Both the position numbers and the translations under genes were made by a program. A stretch of DNA of 18,002 nt from Eubacteriales bacterium. Lineage in GTDB: Bacteria; Bacillota; Clostridia; Christensenellales; CAG-138. The DNA lies in NCBI GenBank assembly GCA_030695285.1, contig JAUYTF010000008.1, positions 1 through 18,002 on the forward strand, written 5' to 3'. Shown here piece after piece: positions 1 through 7,281 of this stretch (positions within the stretch are counted from its first letter, which is position 1; the number at the start of each line of letters is the position of its first letter). A model generated the notes under the pieces. That model did no database searches, was not told the origin of the DNA, and saw nothing but the letters and a program-made list of their open reading frames with translations.

Positions 1-42
1 GTCGTCTGATCGATATAAGTCCCATGCATCATACAACAAAAT

Positions 43-107
43 CGCTCCGTACAGCACGCTTTCTGGCAACAGTTCACGGAAAGTTACGGTTTTATCGGAG
101 CGTTTTT
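43..107 (+). terminator. Terminator-like hairpin with long loop
   Basis: The arm CGCTCCG (43-49) is complementary to CGGAGCG (96-102), which is followed directly by five T (103-107). The 46-nt loop is unusually long for an intrinsic terminator, so this may be only part of a larger fold. It would end a transcript entering from the left edge. No gene is visible in 1-147. Confidence 0.4.
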
Positions 108-147
108 AGGCGGGCGGGCAGCGTTGTGTAAAACATAACGCATGGAT

Positions 148-179
148 TTGACTTTTTTTGCGCTTGTCACTATCATAAT
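148..179 (+). promoter_or_regulatory. Candidate sigma-A promoter for the small-ORF / protein A operon
   Basis: TTGACT (148-153) is followed after 17 nt by TATCAT (171-176), with an overlapping CATAAT at 174-179. Transcription would begin near 183-187, only 5-12 nt before the tandem ATG codons at 192 and 195. The first message would therefore have a very short leader. No other convincing promoter was seen before protein A. Confidence 0.5.
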
Positions 180-191
180 ACAGAGGGTAAA

Positions 192-347
192 ATGATGAAA
201 CAAAAAACAGACAAACTGACGAAACTCTTCATCTTCAACGTGCTGCTTCTCGCGCTCGCCATTGTGATCACGATCAATCTGCTCGAAACGAGCGGAGCGC
301 GCGCCAGCCAGCATGCGACACCGGTAGCGACACAGACCGTTTCCTGA
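192..347 (+). CDS. Small single-pass membrane protein, 51 aa, unknown
   Basis: This short ORF runs from tandem ATG codons (192 and 195) to TGA at 345-347. A purine-rich AGAGGG at 182-187 lies 7 nt before the second ATG, which may be the true start. The N-terminus is basic (several Lys in the first dozen residues). A strongly hydrophobic stretch of about 18 residues (FIFNVLLLALAIVITINL) follows, then a polar Thr/Ala/Ser-rich tail of about 20 residues. This fits an N-in, C-out single-helix protein or an uncleaved signal anchor. It stands right after the only visible promoter and 166 nt before protein A, so it is probably co-transcribed with the envelope genes. I do not recognise the family. Confidence rests on start context and helix, not homology. 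Confidence 0.5.
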   Translation: MMKQKTDKLTKLFIFNVLLLALAIVITINLLETSGARASQHATPVATQTVS

Positions 348-382
348 CCGGTGGCCCTGGGCACATTGCTGCGCCTGCCGTC

Positions 383-517
383 ATGAGAAACGATAGCGCG
401 AAAGAGTGTATGCGCCCGCCGTTGTCTGAAGAGAAACACAAGAACCGCCTCAGGCAAGCACGACGACAAAAACAATACCGCCGCTATCAAGCGTGTGCGA
501 AGGAGTATGGAGCATGA
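383..517 (+). CDS. Possible small basic protein, 44 aa, overlapping protein A start
   Basis: An ATG at 383 opens a 44-codon frame that ends in TGA at 515-517. The stop shares the ATGA overlap with the ATG (514) of the large protein A, the classic arrangement for translational coupling. The product is very basic in its second half (many Arg, Lys and Gln) and has no membrane segment. Against it, there is no clear ribosome site before 383, the family is unknown, and protein A has its own good AAGGAG. If real, it could couple translation of A to the upstream small ORF. If not, the overlap is chance. Confidence 0.25.
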   Translation: MRNDSAKECMRPPLSEEKHKNRLRQARRQKQYRRYQACAKEYGA

Positions 518-2994
518 GTTTCAAAAGCGTCTACGGTTCTAAACTGGTCAGGAGCGCAGCCGCTTTCTTTCTATTGAGCGCCATGCTATTGCCCGAAGCT
601 GCCGTCGCACACGCCGAAAGCAGCACAGAGCCGCGAGAGTTGACCGCGCTGTGCAGCTTTACGCTGCCAGAGCGCTCCGCATCGTTTGAGCCGCGCCTGA
701 CGGACGCGCGCTACAACTCCCGCATTTCGTTTACCAAGGACGAGGCGCTCGTAGTCTCGCTGGCGAGCGGGGCAGCGGGGCTTTATATCGGCTGGTACGC
801 CGCGCCGGAATCGGCAGCGATAGAGGCGCTGGATGCTGCGGGGACGGTGCTTTCGAGCATTCCTGCAAACGCCGACCTGCTCAACGAGTATTTCGCGCTG
901 CCCTCGGCGTGTTCAAGCGTACGCGTCACGGGAGAAAAGGGATTCGCCGTCTCCGAGGTGCGCGTGTTTGACGCAGATACCCCTCCTGAGCAGCTCTGCA
1001 TCATGAAAGCGCAGCAGGCGCAGCCGAAGGCAATGCTCATCCTTGCGCACACGGCGGATGAATCGTATTATTTCGGCAGCCTGTTGCCGTATCTCTCGGG
1101 TTCAGACGCGGCGATGGTCTTCCTCTCCGTTGAAAGCAGGCAGGCACAGCAGGAGGCCATCGAAGCGCGGTATGCGCTGGGCTCGCGCACGCAGCCTGTA
1201 TTCGGCAGCTTCCCGTTTTACCGCAGCGCGATCGATATGAAACGGCTGTATAGCTATGTAGATAAATCCGATGTCAACAACTGGCTCATCCAGCTCATCC
1301 GCCGCTATCAGCCGGATACGCTGATCACCCACGCTGCAACGGGTCAGGATGGCATAGGCATGCATCAGCTCACTGCGACGCACGTGCTCCTCGTTTCGGA
1401 TCTGGCAGCCGACGAGTCCAAGGAGTACGTCAGCGAACGGGCATACGGCAGCTGGCAGGTCAGCGCGGTTTATCAGCAGCTGGAGACGGGCACAAACCCG
1501 CTTTACGATACACAGTCTCCGCTGGCGGCGTTTGGCGGGGAAAGCGCCATCTCCCTTTCGCAGGCGGCATATGATCGCTATTCGTCGCTACGGGTGACGC
1601 ATTTTTCCGTGACCGACACGCCGTATTTTGTCCAGACCTATCCGGCAGGGATCGAAACGACACAAGCGCAGAGCGCGAGCGACCTATTCGGGCTGCTCGT
1701 TTCGCTCGATGGCCCGTCCGCGGTGCCTGCCGCCGCCGTGACCCCCGCACCAAGCGCCTCGCCCGCGCCCCAGGAGACGAGCGAGCCAGAGGCCGCGCAG
1801 ACGCAGAGGGAGCAGGCGCTCTTTGCGGAACCAATCCAAGATGAAGCAGGTCAGGCGCGCTATCTGGGCGCAGGGCTTGTGCTCCTTGGCGTTCTTTGCG
1901 CCGTGTTCAGCCTTCTCGCGCTCAAGCGCGCAGAGGCAGCCAGAAAGCGCGTTCTTTGCATCGCTGGCATCCTATGCGGCGCGCTGCTGCTTGTGAGCGG
2001 CGCGTTTCTGTTGCTGCGTGCGGGCTTGGCGACGGTTGCGCCCGCACCCACGCCCAACGCTACGCCGTCCCCGACGGCGACCCAGCCCGCGCCGACGGCA
2101 ACCACCGAGGCAAGCGAGCCGGAGGCGGAGAAAACCAGCGAGGTTGCATCGCATTTCCGCAAGCAGAGCGACCCGGAAGAGGTCGTGGTGTTTGATCAGG
2201 AGAACGGCATCTACGAATATCGCAGCGACACGCTCGCCGTCGAAATACGCAGAGTGGAGCGAGACAATAAGCCGCTTGCGTACTATATTGCGCACATTTA
2301 TATGCGAGAATTCGACTCCTACCGCTCCGGCTTTGGCTCCGTGCGGATCAACGGCAGGGACACGGTAGATGCCTGCGTGATGGCGCGCCGCTATCGCGCC
2401 GTGCTTGGGGTGACGGGGGATAACCTGCTGCACTCCGACTACAACCGCGGTATGATGCTGCGCGACGGGCGAATCTTCCGCGCGCAGACGCAGGTGTCCG
2501 TCATGGCGCTGACGGAAGACCTCTCAATGCGCATCTACTACAAAAAAGACCCTGCCATGCTCAACGAGATTGAGGAGGGCACGCAGGATACCTATGCCTT
2601 CGGGCCACCGCTGGTGCTAAACGGCGTGGTCTGCGAAAACATCGATCAGGATCGCGTGGGGCGCATCAATCCGCGCGCCGGACTCGGTCTGGTCGAGCCG
2701 GGACACTTCGTTACCATCGTTGCAGACGGGCGGCTGCCGCATTACAGCCACGGGATGATGCTGTCCGATTTTGCACAGCTCTTTCTCGACGAGGGCTGTG
2801 TGATGGCCTATAATCTGGACGGAGGTGCTTCCGCAACCATGGTTTTCATGGGCGAATACATCAACAAGCGCGCGGAAAACCACTATCGCTCCGTGCCGGA
2901 TCAGTTGCTCTGGGGCTATTCCGAACTGGTTCCGACCGAGGATGAGCCGTATTTGATGCAGGGGCTTGTCCCGCAGGGCTGGCGCAAAGGCTAA
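514..2994 (+). CDS. Protein A: membrane-anchored discoidin-like / PIG-L-like / NAGPA phosphodiester glycosidase
   Basis: This is an 826-aa protein when started at ATG 514, where AAGGAG (500-505) is 8 nt upstream; an in-frame GTG at 493 is less likely. Residues 1-34 form a Sec signal peptide. Residues about 45-160 look like a discoidin (F5/8 type C) beta-sandwich, possibly glycan-binding. Residues about 172-315 resemble the PIG-L/LmbE deacetylase fold: AHTADE (178-183) matches the usual AHPDDE and GMHQLT carries the distal His. The Asp that acts as base in the family is Ala here. Membrane helices at about 450-470 and 479-501 with a basic loop are flanked by Pro/Thr/Ala linkers. Residues about 553-808 are a NAGPA/COG4632-type domain ending in YNLDGGASATM. 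Both large domains would face outside. A GT14 gene and a Wzy-like gene follow. The deacetylase activity is doubtful; the NAGPA call is firm. Confidence 0.85.
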   Translation: MSFKSVYGSKLVRSAAAFFLLSAMLLPEAAVAHAESSTEPRELTALCSFTLPERSASFEPRLTDARYNSRISFTKDEALVVSLASGAAGLYIGWYAAPESAAIEALDAAGTVLSSIPANADLLNEYFALPSACSSVRVTGEKGFAVSEVRVFDADTPPEQLCIMKAQQAQPKAMLILAHTADESYYFGSLLPYLSGSDAAMVFLSVESRQAQQEAIEARYALGSRTQPVFGSFPFYRSAIDMKRLYSYVDKSDVNNWLIQLIRRYQPDTLITHAATGQDGIGMHQLTATHVLLVSDLAADESKEYVSERAYGSWQVSAVYQQLETGTNPLYDTQSPLAAFGGESAISLSQAAYDRYSSLRVTHFSVTDTPYFVQTYPAGIETTQAQSASDLFGLLVSLDGPSAVPAAAVTPAPSASPAPQETSEPEAAQTQREQALFAEPIQDEAGQARYLGAGLVLLGVLCAVFSLLALKRAEAARKRVLCIAGILCGALLLVSGAFLLLRAGLATVAPAPTPNATPSPTATQPAPTATTEASEPEAEKTSEVASHFRKQSDPEEVVVFDQENGIYEYRSDTLAVEIRRVERDNKPLAYYIAHIYMREFDSYRSGFGSVRINGRDTVDACVMARRYRAVLGVTGDNLLHSDYNRGMMLRDGRIFRAQTQVSVMALTEDLSMRIYYKKDPAMLNEIEEGTQDTYAFGPPLVLNGVVCENIDQDRVGRINPRAGLGLVEPGHFVTIVADGRLPHYSHGMMLSDFAQLFLDEGCVMAYNLDGGASATMVFMGEYINKRAENHYRSVPDQLLWGYSELVPTEDEPYLMQGLVPQGWRKG

Positions 2995-3032
2995 AGACGT
3001 AGCGTACTGACAAACCCTAATTCTGATTTAAT

Positions 3033-3126
3033 GAGTATTCGAACTGACGAATTAACGATTTGATGCATGCGAGCATGGCGATTACTCGGGCTGACGAATT
3101 TGCGTTTTGATGCATACGAGTGAAAG
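3033..3126 (+). repeat. Tandem 47-bp repeat, two copies
   Basis: Copy one (3033-3079) and copy two (3080-3126) have an exact 47-bp period. The best conserved core is 3044-3073 against 3091-3120, identical at 26 of 30 positions, and begins CTGACGAATT and ends in GATGCAT-N-CGAG. Copy one also contains a small hairpin, ATTCG (3037-3041) with CGAAT (3048-3052). The second copy runs into the ribosome site of the next gene. The stretch is AT-richer than the genes around it. No terminator was seen between protein A and the glycosyltransferase, so the repeat probably lies within the message. Confidence 0.75.
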
Positions 3127-3136
3127 GATGAAGCGA

Positions 3137-4039
3137 ATGGAACACGCGAAACACCTGCAGCATGCTTATCTGATTACTGCGCACAGCAAAAAGGCGCAGC
3201 TGCTCAACCTGCTGCACCTGCTGGACGATCCAAAGAACGATATCTACATCCACATCGACAAAAAAGCGCAGGGGTTTGCGGAGGAAGAGATGACCGCCGC
3301 CGCGCCAAACGCCCGCGTGGCATTCGTGCCGCGGCAGGACGCGCGCTGGGGCAGCGAGGTGTTCATCGACGCGATCGTGTCGTTGATTTCGTTGGCCATA
3401 CAGGAGGAGCATGCGTTTTACCATCTGCTCTCCGGCGTTGATCTGCCGCTCAAGCCCCAGCGGGAGATTCGCGCGTTCTTTGATGCGCATGCTGGGCAGG
3501 AGTTTGTGTCCTTTGAGCGCGAGACGGCAAAGCCACATGTCATCGAGGGCAGGATCGGCCGCTGGCACTGGCGGCAGCCGAAAAATCCGCTGATCAGGAA
3601 GTTCGAGCGCAGGGCTGCTCCTGCGTTTGCCACGCTGCAGAAAGCATTCGGCGTCAACCGGCTCAAGCATGTGCCTGTTGCGTTCCAGAAAGGCGGTGTG
3701 TGGTTTTCCATCACGCATGCGCTGGCATGCTATGTGGTAGAGCACATGCCCGAGTACAGAGCGTATTATCGCAAGTCGTCCTGCGCGGATGAAATATGGC
3801 TGCAAACGCTGGTCGCCAACTCGCAGTTTATGAATCGCCGTGCGTTCATAGGTTGGGATGACGAGATGTCCGCCACCATGCGGTTTGTGGATTGGTCGGG
3901 CGGCGGCGCGTCCCCGCGCACGCTCACGGGCGCGGATTATGATATGCTTATGCAAAGTGGCATGCTCTTTGCTCGAAAGTTTGACGAGGCGGTGGATGCG
4001 GATGTGATCCGCCGCATCAGCGATAGCATTAGCGGCTGA
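3137..4039 (+). CDS. GT14 family glycosyltransferase (core-2/I-branching type)
   Basis: This is a 300-aa soluble protein when started at ATG 3137, which has AAAGGA (3123-3128) 8 nt upstream. In-frame starts at 3107 (TTG), 3110 and 3128 have poorer spacing. The N-terminus AYLITAHSK and the segment IYIHIDKKA match the first Rossmann strands of the core-2/I-branching family (PF02485). The segments RWGSEVFIDA and YHLLSGVDLPL match its conserved WG and LLSG.D.PL blocks. Eukaryotic members add beta-1,6-GlcNAc branches; bacterial members occur in capsule and exopolysaccharide clusters, with donors such as UDP-GlcNAc or UDP-xylose. It likely acts on the cytoplasmic face, extending or branching the polymer handled by the neighbouring Wzy-like protein. 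The actual donor cannot be read from sequence. Confidence 0.85.
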   Translation: MEHAKHLQHAYLITAHSKKAQLLNLLHLLDDPKNDIYIHIDKKAQGFAEEEMTAAAPNARVAFVPRQDARWGSEVFIDAIVSLISLAIQEEHAFYHLLSGVDLPLKPQREIRAFFDAHAGQEFVSFERETAKPHVIEGRIGRWHWRQPKNPLIRKFERRAAPAFATLQKAFGVNRLKHVPVAFQKGGVWFSITHALACYVVEHMPEYRAYYRKSSCADEIWLQTLVANSQFMNRRAFIGWDDEMSATMRFVDWSGGGASPRTLTGADYDMLMQSGMLFARKFDEAVDADVIRRISDSISG

Positions 4040-4095
4040 TCCGATCGATAGAGCGCGCTGAAAGAACCGAACATTTTTAAGTCAGGAATGCAATC

Positions 4096-5574
4096 ATGAA
4101 ACAGAAAGATCAAAACATAAAAAAAAGAACGGCTGCGCGCACGCTGCCGTTGCGGGACGGAGGCGTGTTTTCCTGGCGTTTTGTGGCGGTGCTATCGCTT
4201 ATGGGCTGCATCGCAATCGAGATTCTATTCAATCTGCTGCCCGTCGATCACGACACGCTGCTGCTCTTTTGGTTTTATCCGGCGTCCTTGTTGCTTGTTG
4301 CACAGCTCTACTTCAACCTGCGCTTCGCAAAGCATTTTGAGATCAAGCTGTTGCTGGCGTTTCTTGCGTGGTCTTGTACAACCGTGGTGTTGAATTTTCG
4401 GCGCGCACAGCTGGTCGATTCCTATGGGTGGTTTGCCAGCGCCTGCACAACGATCTTCCTCTGTTTCTCGCTTCCGTATGCGTTTACGAAAGACGGGGCA
4501 AAGCGCGTGATCACGCTGCTTGCAATCACAACGGTCGTATCGGTCACGCTGCTGAGCGTCTTGAGCCTGATCGCGGTTTATGCCACAGATATTGCGGCAA
4601 AAGTGCCGTCCGTCTTTGAAGGCATCGGCATAACAGCGGGAAGGCTCGGCATCGACACCCATCCCAACAGGAGCGCGACTGGGCTTGCAGCCGCGGTGAT
4701 TCTGGCCGGATATCTCATTGCGCAAACCAAGCAAGCGTGGCGGCGCATCGCTTGGGCGCTGTGCGGTGTGATTTGCTTTGTTCCGCTTGCGCTCACCGTT
4801 AGCCGGACGGCGATCATCGCAGCGGGGATCGGGGTTGGGTTCGAAGTCTTTCTGGCGCTGCAGGTCTCTTTGCAGGAGAAGATGCGCGCCGCACTGCGCT
4901 GGGTTTTGAGCACGCTGGCCGCTTGTCTCGTGATCGTTGCGCTCTATCAAGGCGCGACAATGGTCGGCCAGGCAAGCAATGATATGATCGCCCGTCTTGA
5001 GCCGGTTGCCATAGCGCAGGCACAGCAAAGCACGGATACGCAGGAAACAGAGGTGCCTGCCGCGCTAGAAAGCGGGGACTCCGTATTCGTCCCGCGGGAT
5101 TTATCCGACGCGGATAGCCTCAACGGCAGAACGGATATCTGGTTGGGCGTATGGAACGGGCTATTGGAAAATCCGAAAATTCTCGCGTTCGGTACTGGCC
5201 CGATGGTCGCGGGAGAGTTGATGATACCGTATTTTCCGGTCGGCTCACCGCTTGGACTGTTTCACAATTCGCTACTCGGCACGCTGGTGTCCTTTGGGGT
5301 TGTCGGCCTGCTGTTTGTGCTGGCGTTTCTCGTGCTCGTCGCGGTGTCTGCCTTCAAGCTCTCGTTTGGAAACTTAAAGAGCGCAGAGACGCTCGCCGTG
5401 CGGATGCTTCCCGCGATGCTACTCTTTGCGGTAGCGGAGGGTATGATGGAGGACTTCCTCTTTGCATACGGTTCGCTCAACATCGTCTGGATATGGTTGA
5501 TGATTGCGGCGGGGTTTGTGTTGCGCATGGGCAAGCAGGAGCCGGAGACGATAGAGGACGCCGCGAAACTTTAG
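4096..5574 (+). CDS. O-antigen ligase / Wzy-like polysaccharide polymerase
   Basis: This is a 492-aa polytopic membrane protein with about ten to twelve hydrophobic helices. ATG 4096 has AGGA (4084-4087) 8 nt upstream. The pattern fits the Wzy_C / O-antigen ligase superfamily (PF04932): a THPNRSATGL segment (189-198), LTVSRTAII before a helix (about 233-241), a large loop at about 290-385 carrying GRTDIW (344-349), and FHNSLLGTLVSFG after it. Loop Arg and HN residues are typical of these lipid-linked glycan polymerases or ligases. In a Gram-positive cell it would polymerise an envelope or exopolysaccharide, or attach it, on the outer membrane face. It lies 56 nt after the GT14 gene and before a strong terminator, so it ends the operon. 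Polymerase and ligase cannot be told apart by sequence. Confidence 0.85.
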   Translation: MKQKDQNIKKRTAARTLPLRDGGVFSWRFVAVLSLMGCIAIEILFNLLPVDHDTLLLFWFYPASLLLVAQLYFNLRFAKHFEIKLLLAFLAWSCTTVVLNFRRAQLVDSYGWFASACTTIFLCFSLPYAFTKDGAKRVITLLAITTVVSVTLLSVLSLIAVYATDIAAKVPSVFEGIGITAGRLGIDTHPNRSATGLAAAVILAGYLIAQTKQAWRRIAWALCGVICFVPLALTVSRTAIIAAGIGVGFEVFLALQVSLQEKMRAALRWVLSTLAACLVIVALYQGATMVGQASNDMIARLEPVAIAQAQQSTDTQETEVPAALESGDSVFVPRDLSDADSLNGRTDIWLGVWNGLLENPKILAFGTGPMVAGELMIPYFPVGSPLGLFHNSLLGTLVSFGVVGLLFVLAFLVLVAVSAFKLSFGNLKSAETLAVRMLPAMLLFAVAEGMMEDFLFAYGSLNIVWIWLMIAAGFVLRMGKQEPETIEDAAKL

Positions 5575-5637
5575 AACAAAGCCCATTATGAATGCATAAA
5601 CGGTACAGTACGCACGAAACCGTCTTCCTGCAACAAA

Positions 5638-5672
5638 GCCCGCGGCAATCGATCTGCCGCGGGCTCGTTTTT
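5638..5672 (+). terminator. Strong intrinsic terminator
   Basis: A perfect 10-bp stem, GCCCGCGGCA (5638-5647) with TGCCGCGGGC (5655-5664), closes a 7-nt loop and is followed by TCGTTTTT. It ends the Wzy-like operon. It also lies between that gene and the convergent capA-like gene and might slow transcription from the minus strand, where the T-run is poorer. Confidence 0.9.
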
Positions 5673-5689
5673 GCGTTGGAGGATGAAAA

Positions 5690-6988
5690 TCAGTTCACCC
5701 AGTCTGCGTCTTGCATGACAGGGATTGCTTCTGTCGTGCAGATTTCTATGACATACTCCCGTGCGGTCTGGGTGCGTTCGAGCTCCTTTTCGGTCAGCTC
5801 CGAATAGGAGCGGATCAAGGAGGTGTCTAAGAGCGCGGGCACGACCTGATGCACATACTTGCCATCGATGGACCGATAGAAGCACAAGAGCGGCATATAA
5901 GCGGCACTCTTGAGCGTGGTTGTGCCATCGAGCGCTTTTTCAACCGAAAGCTGCACGTAAAGACCGTATTTGAGCGGATCTACCTCTTTTTTACCGGACA
6001 TGTTGGAGATAAAATTACCCATGGAATACACGACTAGGCCAGTATAGGGCGCTCCGTCCCGCTCGACGGTGACGTATTCAATGCTCTGCACAACGTGCGG
6101 ATGAGACCCGAGAATGACATCCACGCCGGACTCCAGCAGCAGCACTGTCGATGCGCGCGTGCGCGAATTTGGCGCTTTCTTGTGCTCCTTGTCCCAGTGC
6201 GGATAGGCGACGATGAAGTCCGCGCCCGCCGCGCGTAGCGCCTTGACCTCTAAGACAAGCCGCTCCTGCTGCGAATACAGGCGGGTGACGGCATATTCGG
6301 TCTCTTCGTCGTTCATGTAACGGTCATGCTTGTTGATGATTTCGGTCGGCGCGATGAATCCGATTTTGACGCCTTTTACGTCGATGATCAGCGGCGTGTC
6401 GCGCTCCTCGTTCGAGCGAGCGGTGCCGGTGTGATAAATCCCCTTTTCGTCCAGCACATCTAGCGTGCGCAAAAGCCCGGGCATTTGCCGGTCGAGCGCG
6501 TGATTGTTACCGGTACTCAAAAAATCAAAACCGATGTCCTTGAGATTGTCGATCAGGACATCCGGCGCGTTGAAGGTGTCCGCCGGTTCGTCAGGGCGTT
6601 TCTTTACGGAGTAGCCGGCGTCTTTTCCGGCGAGCGTGGTTTCGAGATTTCCGCACATGAGATCGACCGAGCGGAACTCATTGGCAACGCCAAGGAAACT
6701 GCGCGAAAAATCATGTGTATCCGTCTCCTCCAGATACGCGCCGTTGATCTGCACCGCCATCATCATGATATCCCCGATCGCGCCGATGGTGACGACGGTC
6801 GGGGTTGGCTCCGGCGTCGGGGTCGGTTCCGGTGTGGGTGCCTCGGTGGGGCTCGGGACTATGCTGGTTGTTGGCGTGGCGGGCGGGGCTTCCGCGTTCT
6901 GCTGCTGCTGCTGCGTGCAGCCCGTCAGCGCGAAGCACAACAGCAGGAAAAGCGCGGCCAGAATTCCGAATAAGAGGCGTTTCTTCAT
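5690..6988 (-). CDS. CapA family lipoprotein (poly-gamma-glutamate capsule CapA-like metallophosphatase fold)
   Basis: This 432-aa protein begins at ATG 6988, with GGAG 6 nt upstream (6998-6995). It opens with a lipoprotein signal; the lipobox LTGC gives Cys24 for lipidation, so it would be anchored outside the membrane. Residues about 25-64 are Gln- and Pro/Thr/Glu-rich linker. The CapA fold (PF09587) follows: GAIGDIMM (69-76), GNLETTL (113-119), STGNNHALD (158-166), PHWDKE (263-268), GSHPHVVQSIE (294-304) and YSMGNFIS (321-328). These carry the Asp/His/Asn/Glu positions of the calcineurin-like metal site. CapA proteins are tied to poly-gamma-glutamate capsule anchoring, but many are merely envelope-associated. 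No capB, capC or pgs gene is visible, so an envelope polysaccharide role with its neighbours is as likely. It is transcribed divergently from protein B. Confidence 0.88.
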   Translation of the reverse strand: MKKRLLFGILAALFLLLCFALTGCTQQQQQNAEAPPATPTTSIVPSPTEAPTPEPTPTPEPTPTVVTIGAIGDIMMMAVQINGAYLEETDTHDFSRSFLGVANEFRSVDLMCGNLETTLAGKDAGYSVKKRPDEPADTFNAPDVLIDNLKDIGFDFLSTGNNHALDRQMPGLLRTLDVLDEKGIYHTGTARSNEERDTPLIIDVKGVKIGFIAPTEIINKHDRYMNDEETEYAVTRLYSQQERLVLEVKALRAAGADFIVAYPHWDKEHKKAPNSRTRASTVLLLESGVDVILGSHPHVVQSIEYVTVERDGAPYTGLVVYSMGNFISNMSGKKEVDPLKYGLYVQLSVEKALDGTTTLKSAAYMPLLCFYRSIDGKYVHQVVPALLDTSLIRSYSELTEKELERTQTAREYVIEICTTEAIPVMQDADWVN

Positions 6989-7078
6989 GTTGAACTCCGA
7001 TCATTGTCAAAAAAGGGGCAAAGTCAAAAAGAGCGGGGTGCGCGCGGTGCACGCATGGCTTTCTTAAGCCTTACTGGA

Positions 7079-7107
7079 ATTATAGTAAAAATCTCGGTGA
7101 AAAACAA
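7079..7107 (-). promoter_or_regulatory. Promoter of the capA-like gene
   Basis: Read on the minus strand, TTGTTT (7107-7102) is followed after 17 nt by a perfect TATAAT (7084-7079). Transcription would begin near 7072, giving a leader of about 84 nt before the ATG at 6988. Confidence 0.65.
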
Positions 7108-7143
7108 TCGCTGCACAAAACAAAGCGGGGAGGCGAGCGTTTT

Positions 7144-7170
7144 GCGCTAGGCAAGCGCAGAATACTGCGC
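7144..7170. promoter_or_regulatory. Two overlapping inverted repeats between divergent promoters
   Basis: GCGCT (7144-7148) pairs with AGCGC (7154-7158). Overlapping it, GCGCAG (7155-7160) pairs perfectly with CTGCGC (7165-7170) around AATA. The two hairpins share bases and exclude each other. The element lies between the capA-like promoter (7079-7107) and the protein B promoter (7246-7275). No T-run follows on either strand, so an operator or RNA switch is likelier than a terminator. Confidence 0.35.
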
Positions 7171-7193
7171 CTGAAAAAACACCGTTTATAAAA

Positions 7194-7231
7194 GTGCCGG
7201 ACATATGAATTTTAAATGAAAATGTGCCGGA
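7194..7231 (+). repeat. Direct repeat GTGCCGGA, 30-bp period
   Basis: GTGCCGGA occurs at 7194-7201 and again at 7224-7231, each preceded by an A-rich run. Three helical turns separate the copies, which suits a protein binding both on one DNA face. The pair ends 14 nt before the -35 box of protein B. Confidence 0.35.
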
Positions 7232-7245
7232 TGCGTACAAACGCT

Positions 7246-7275
7246 TTGACGAGACGGCATGGGTTTGTGTATACT
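7246..7275 (+). promoter_or_regulatory. Promoter of protein B, placing the transcript start at its ATG
   Basis: TTGACG (7246-7251) is followed after 18 nt by TATACT (7270-7275). The expected transcript start, about 7 nt on, falls at or next to the ATG at 7282. No ribosome site precedes that ATG. Confidence 0.6.
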
Positions 7276-7281
7276 GAAAAC

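Noticed and set aside
493..513. GTG 493 as start of protein A
   Set aside because: It adds seven residues before the signal peptide and overlaps the AAGGAG site that fits ATG 514.
3017..3955. 312-codon open frame on the minus strand
   Set aside because: It is antisense to the GT14 gene and has no recognisable motif or ribosome site. The plus-strand reading explains the region.
5690..6988. Full poly-gamma-glutamate capsule locus
   Set aside because: Only a CapA-like gene is present. No CapB-, CapC- or PgsE-like gene is visible, so a PGA capsule cannot be claimed.
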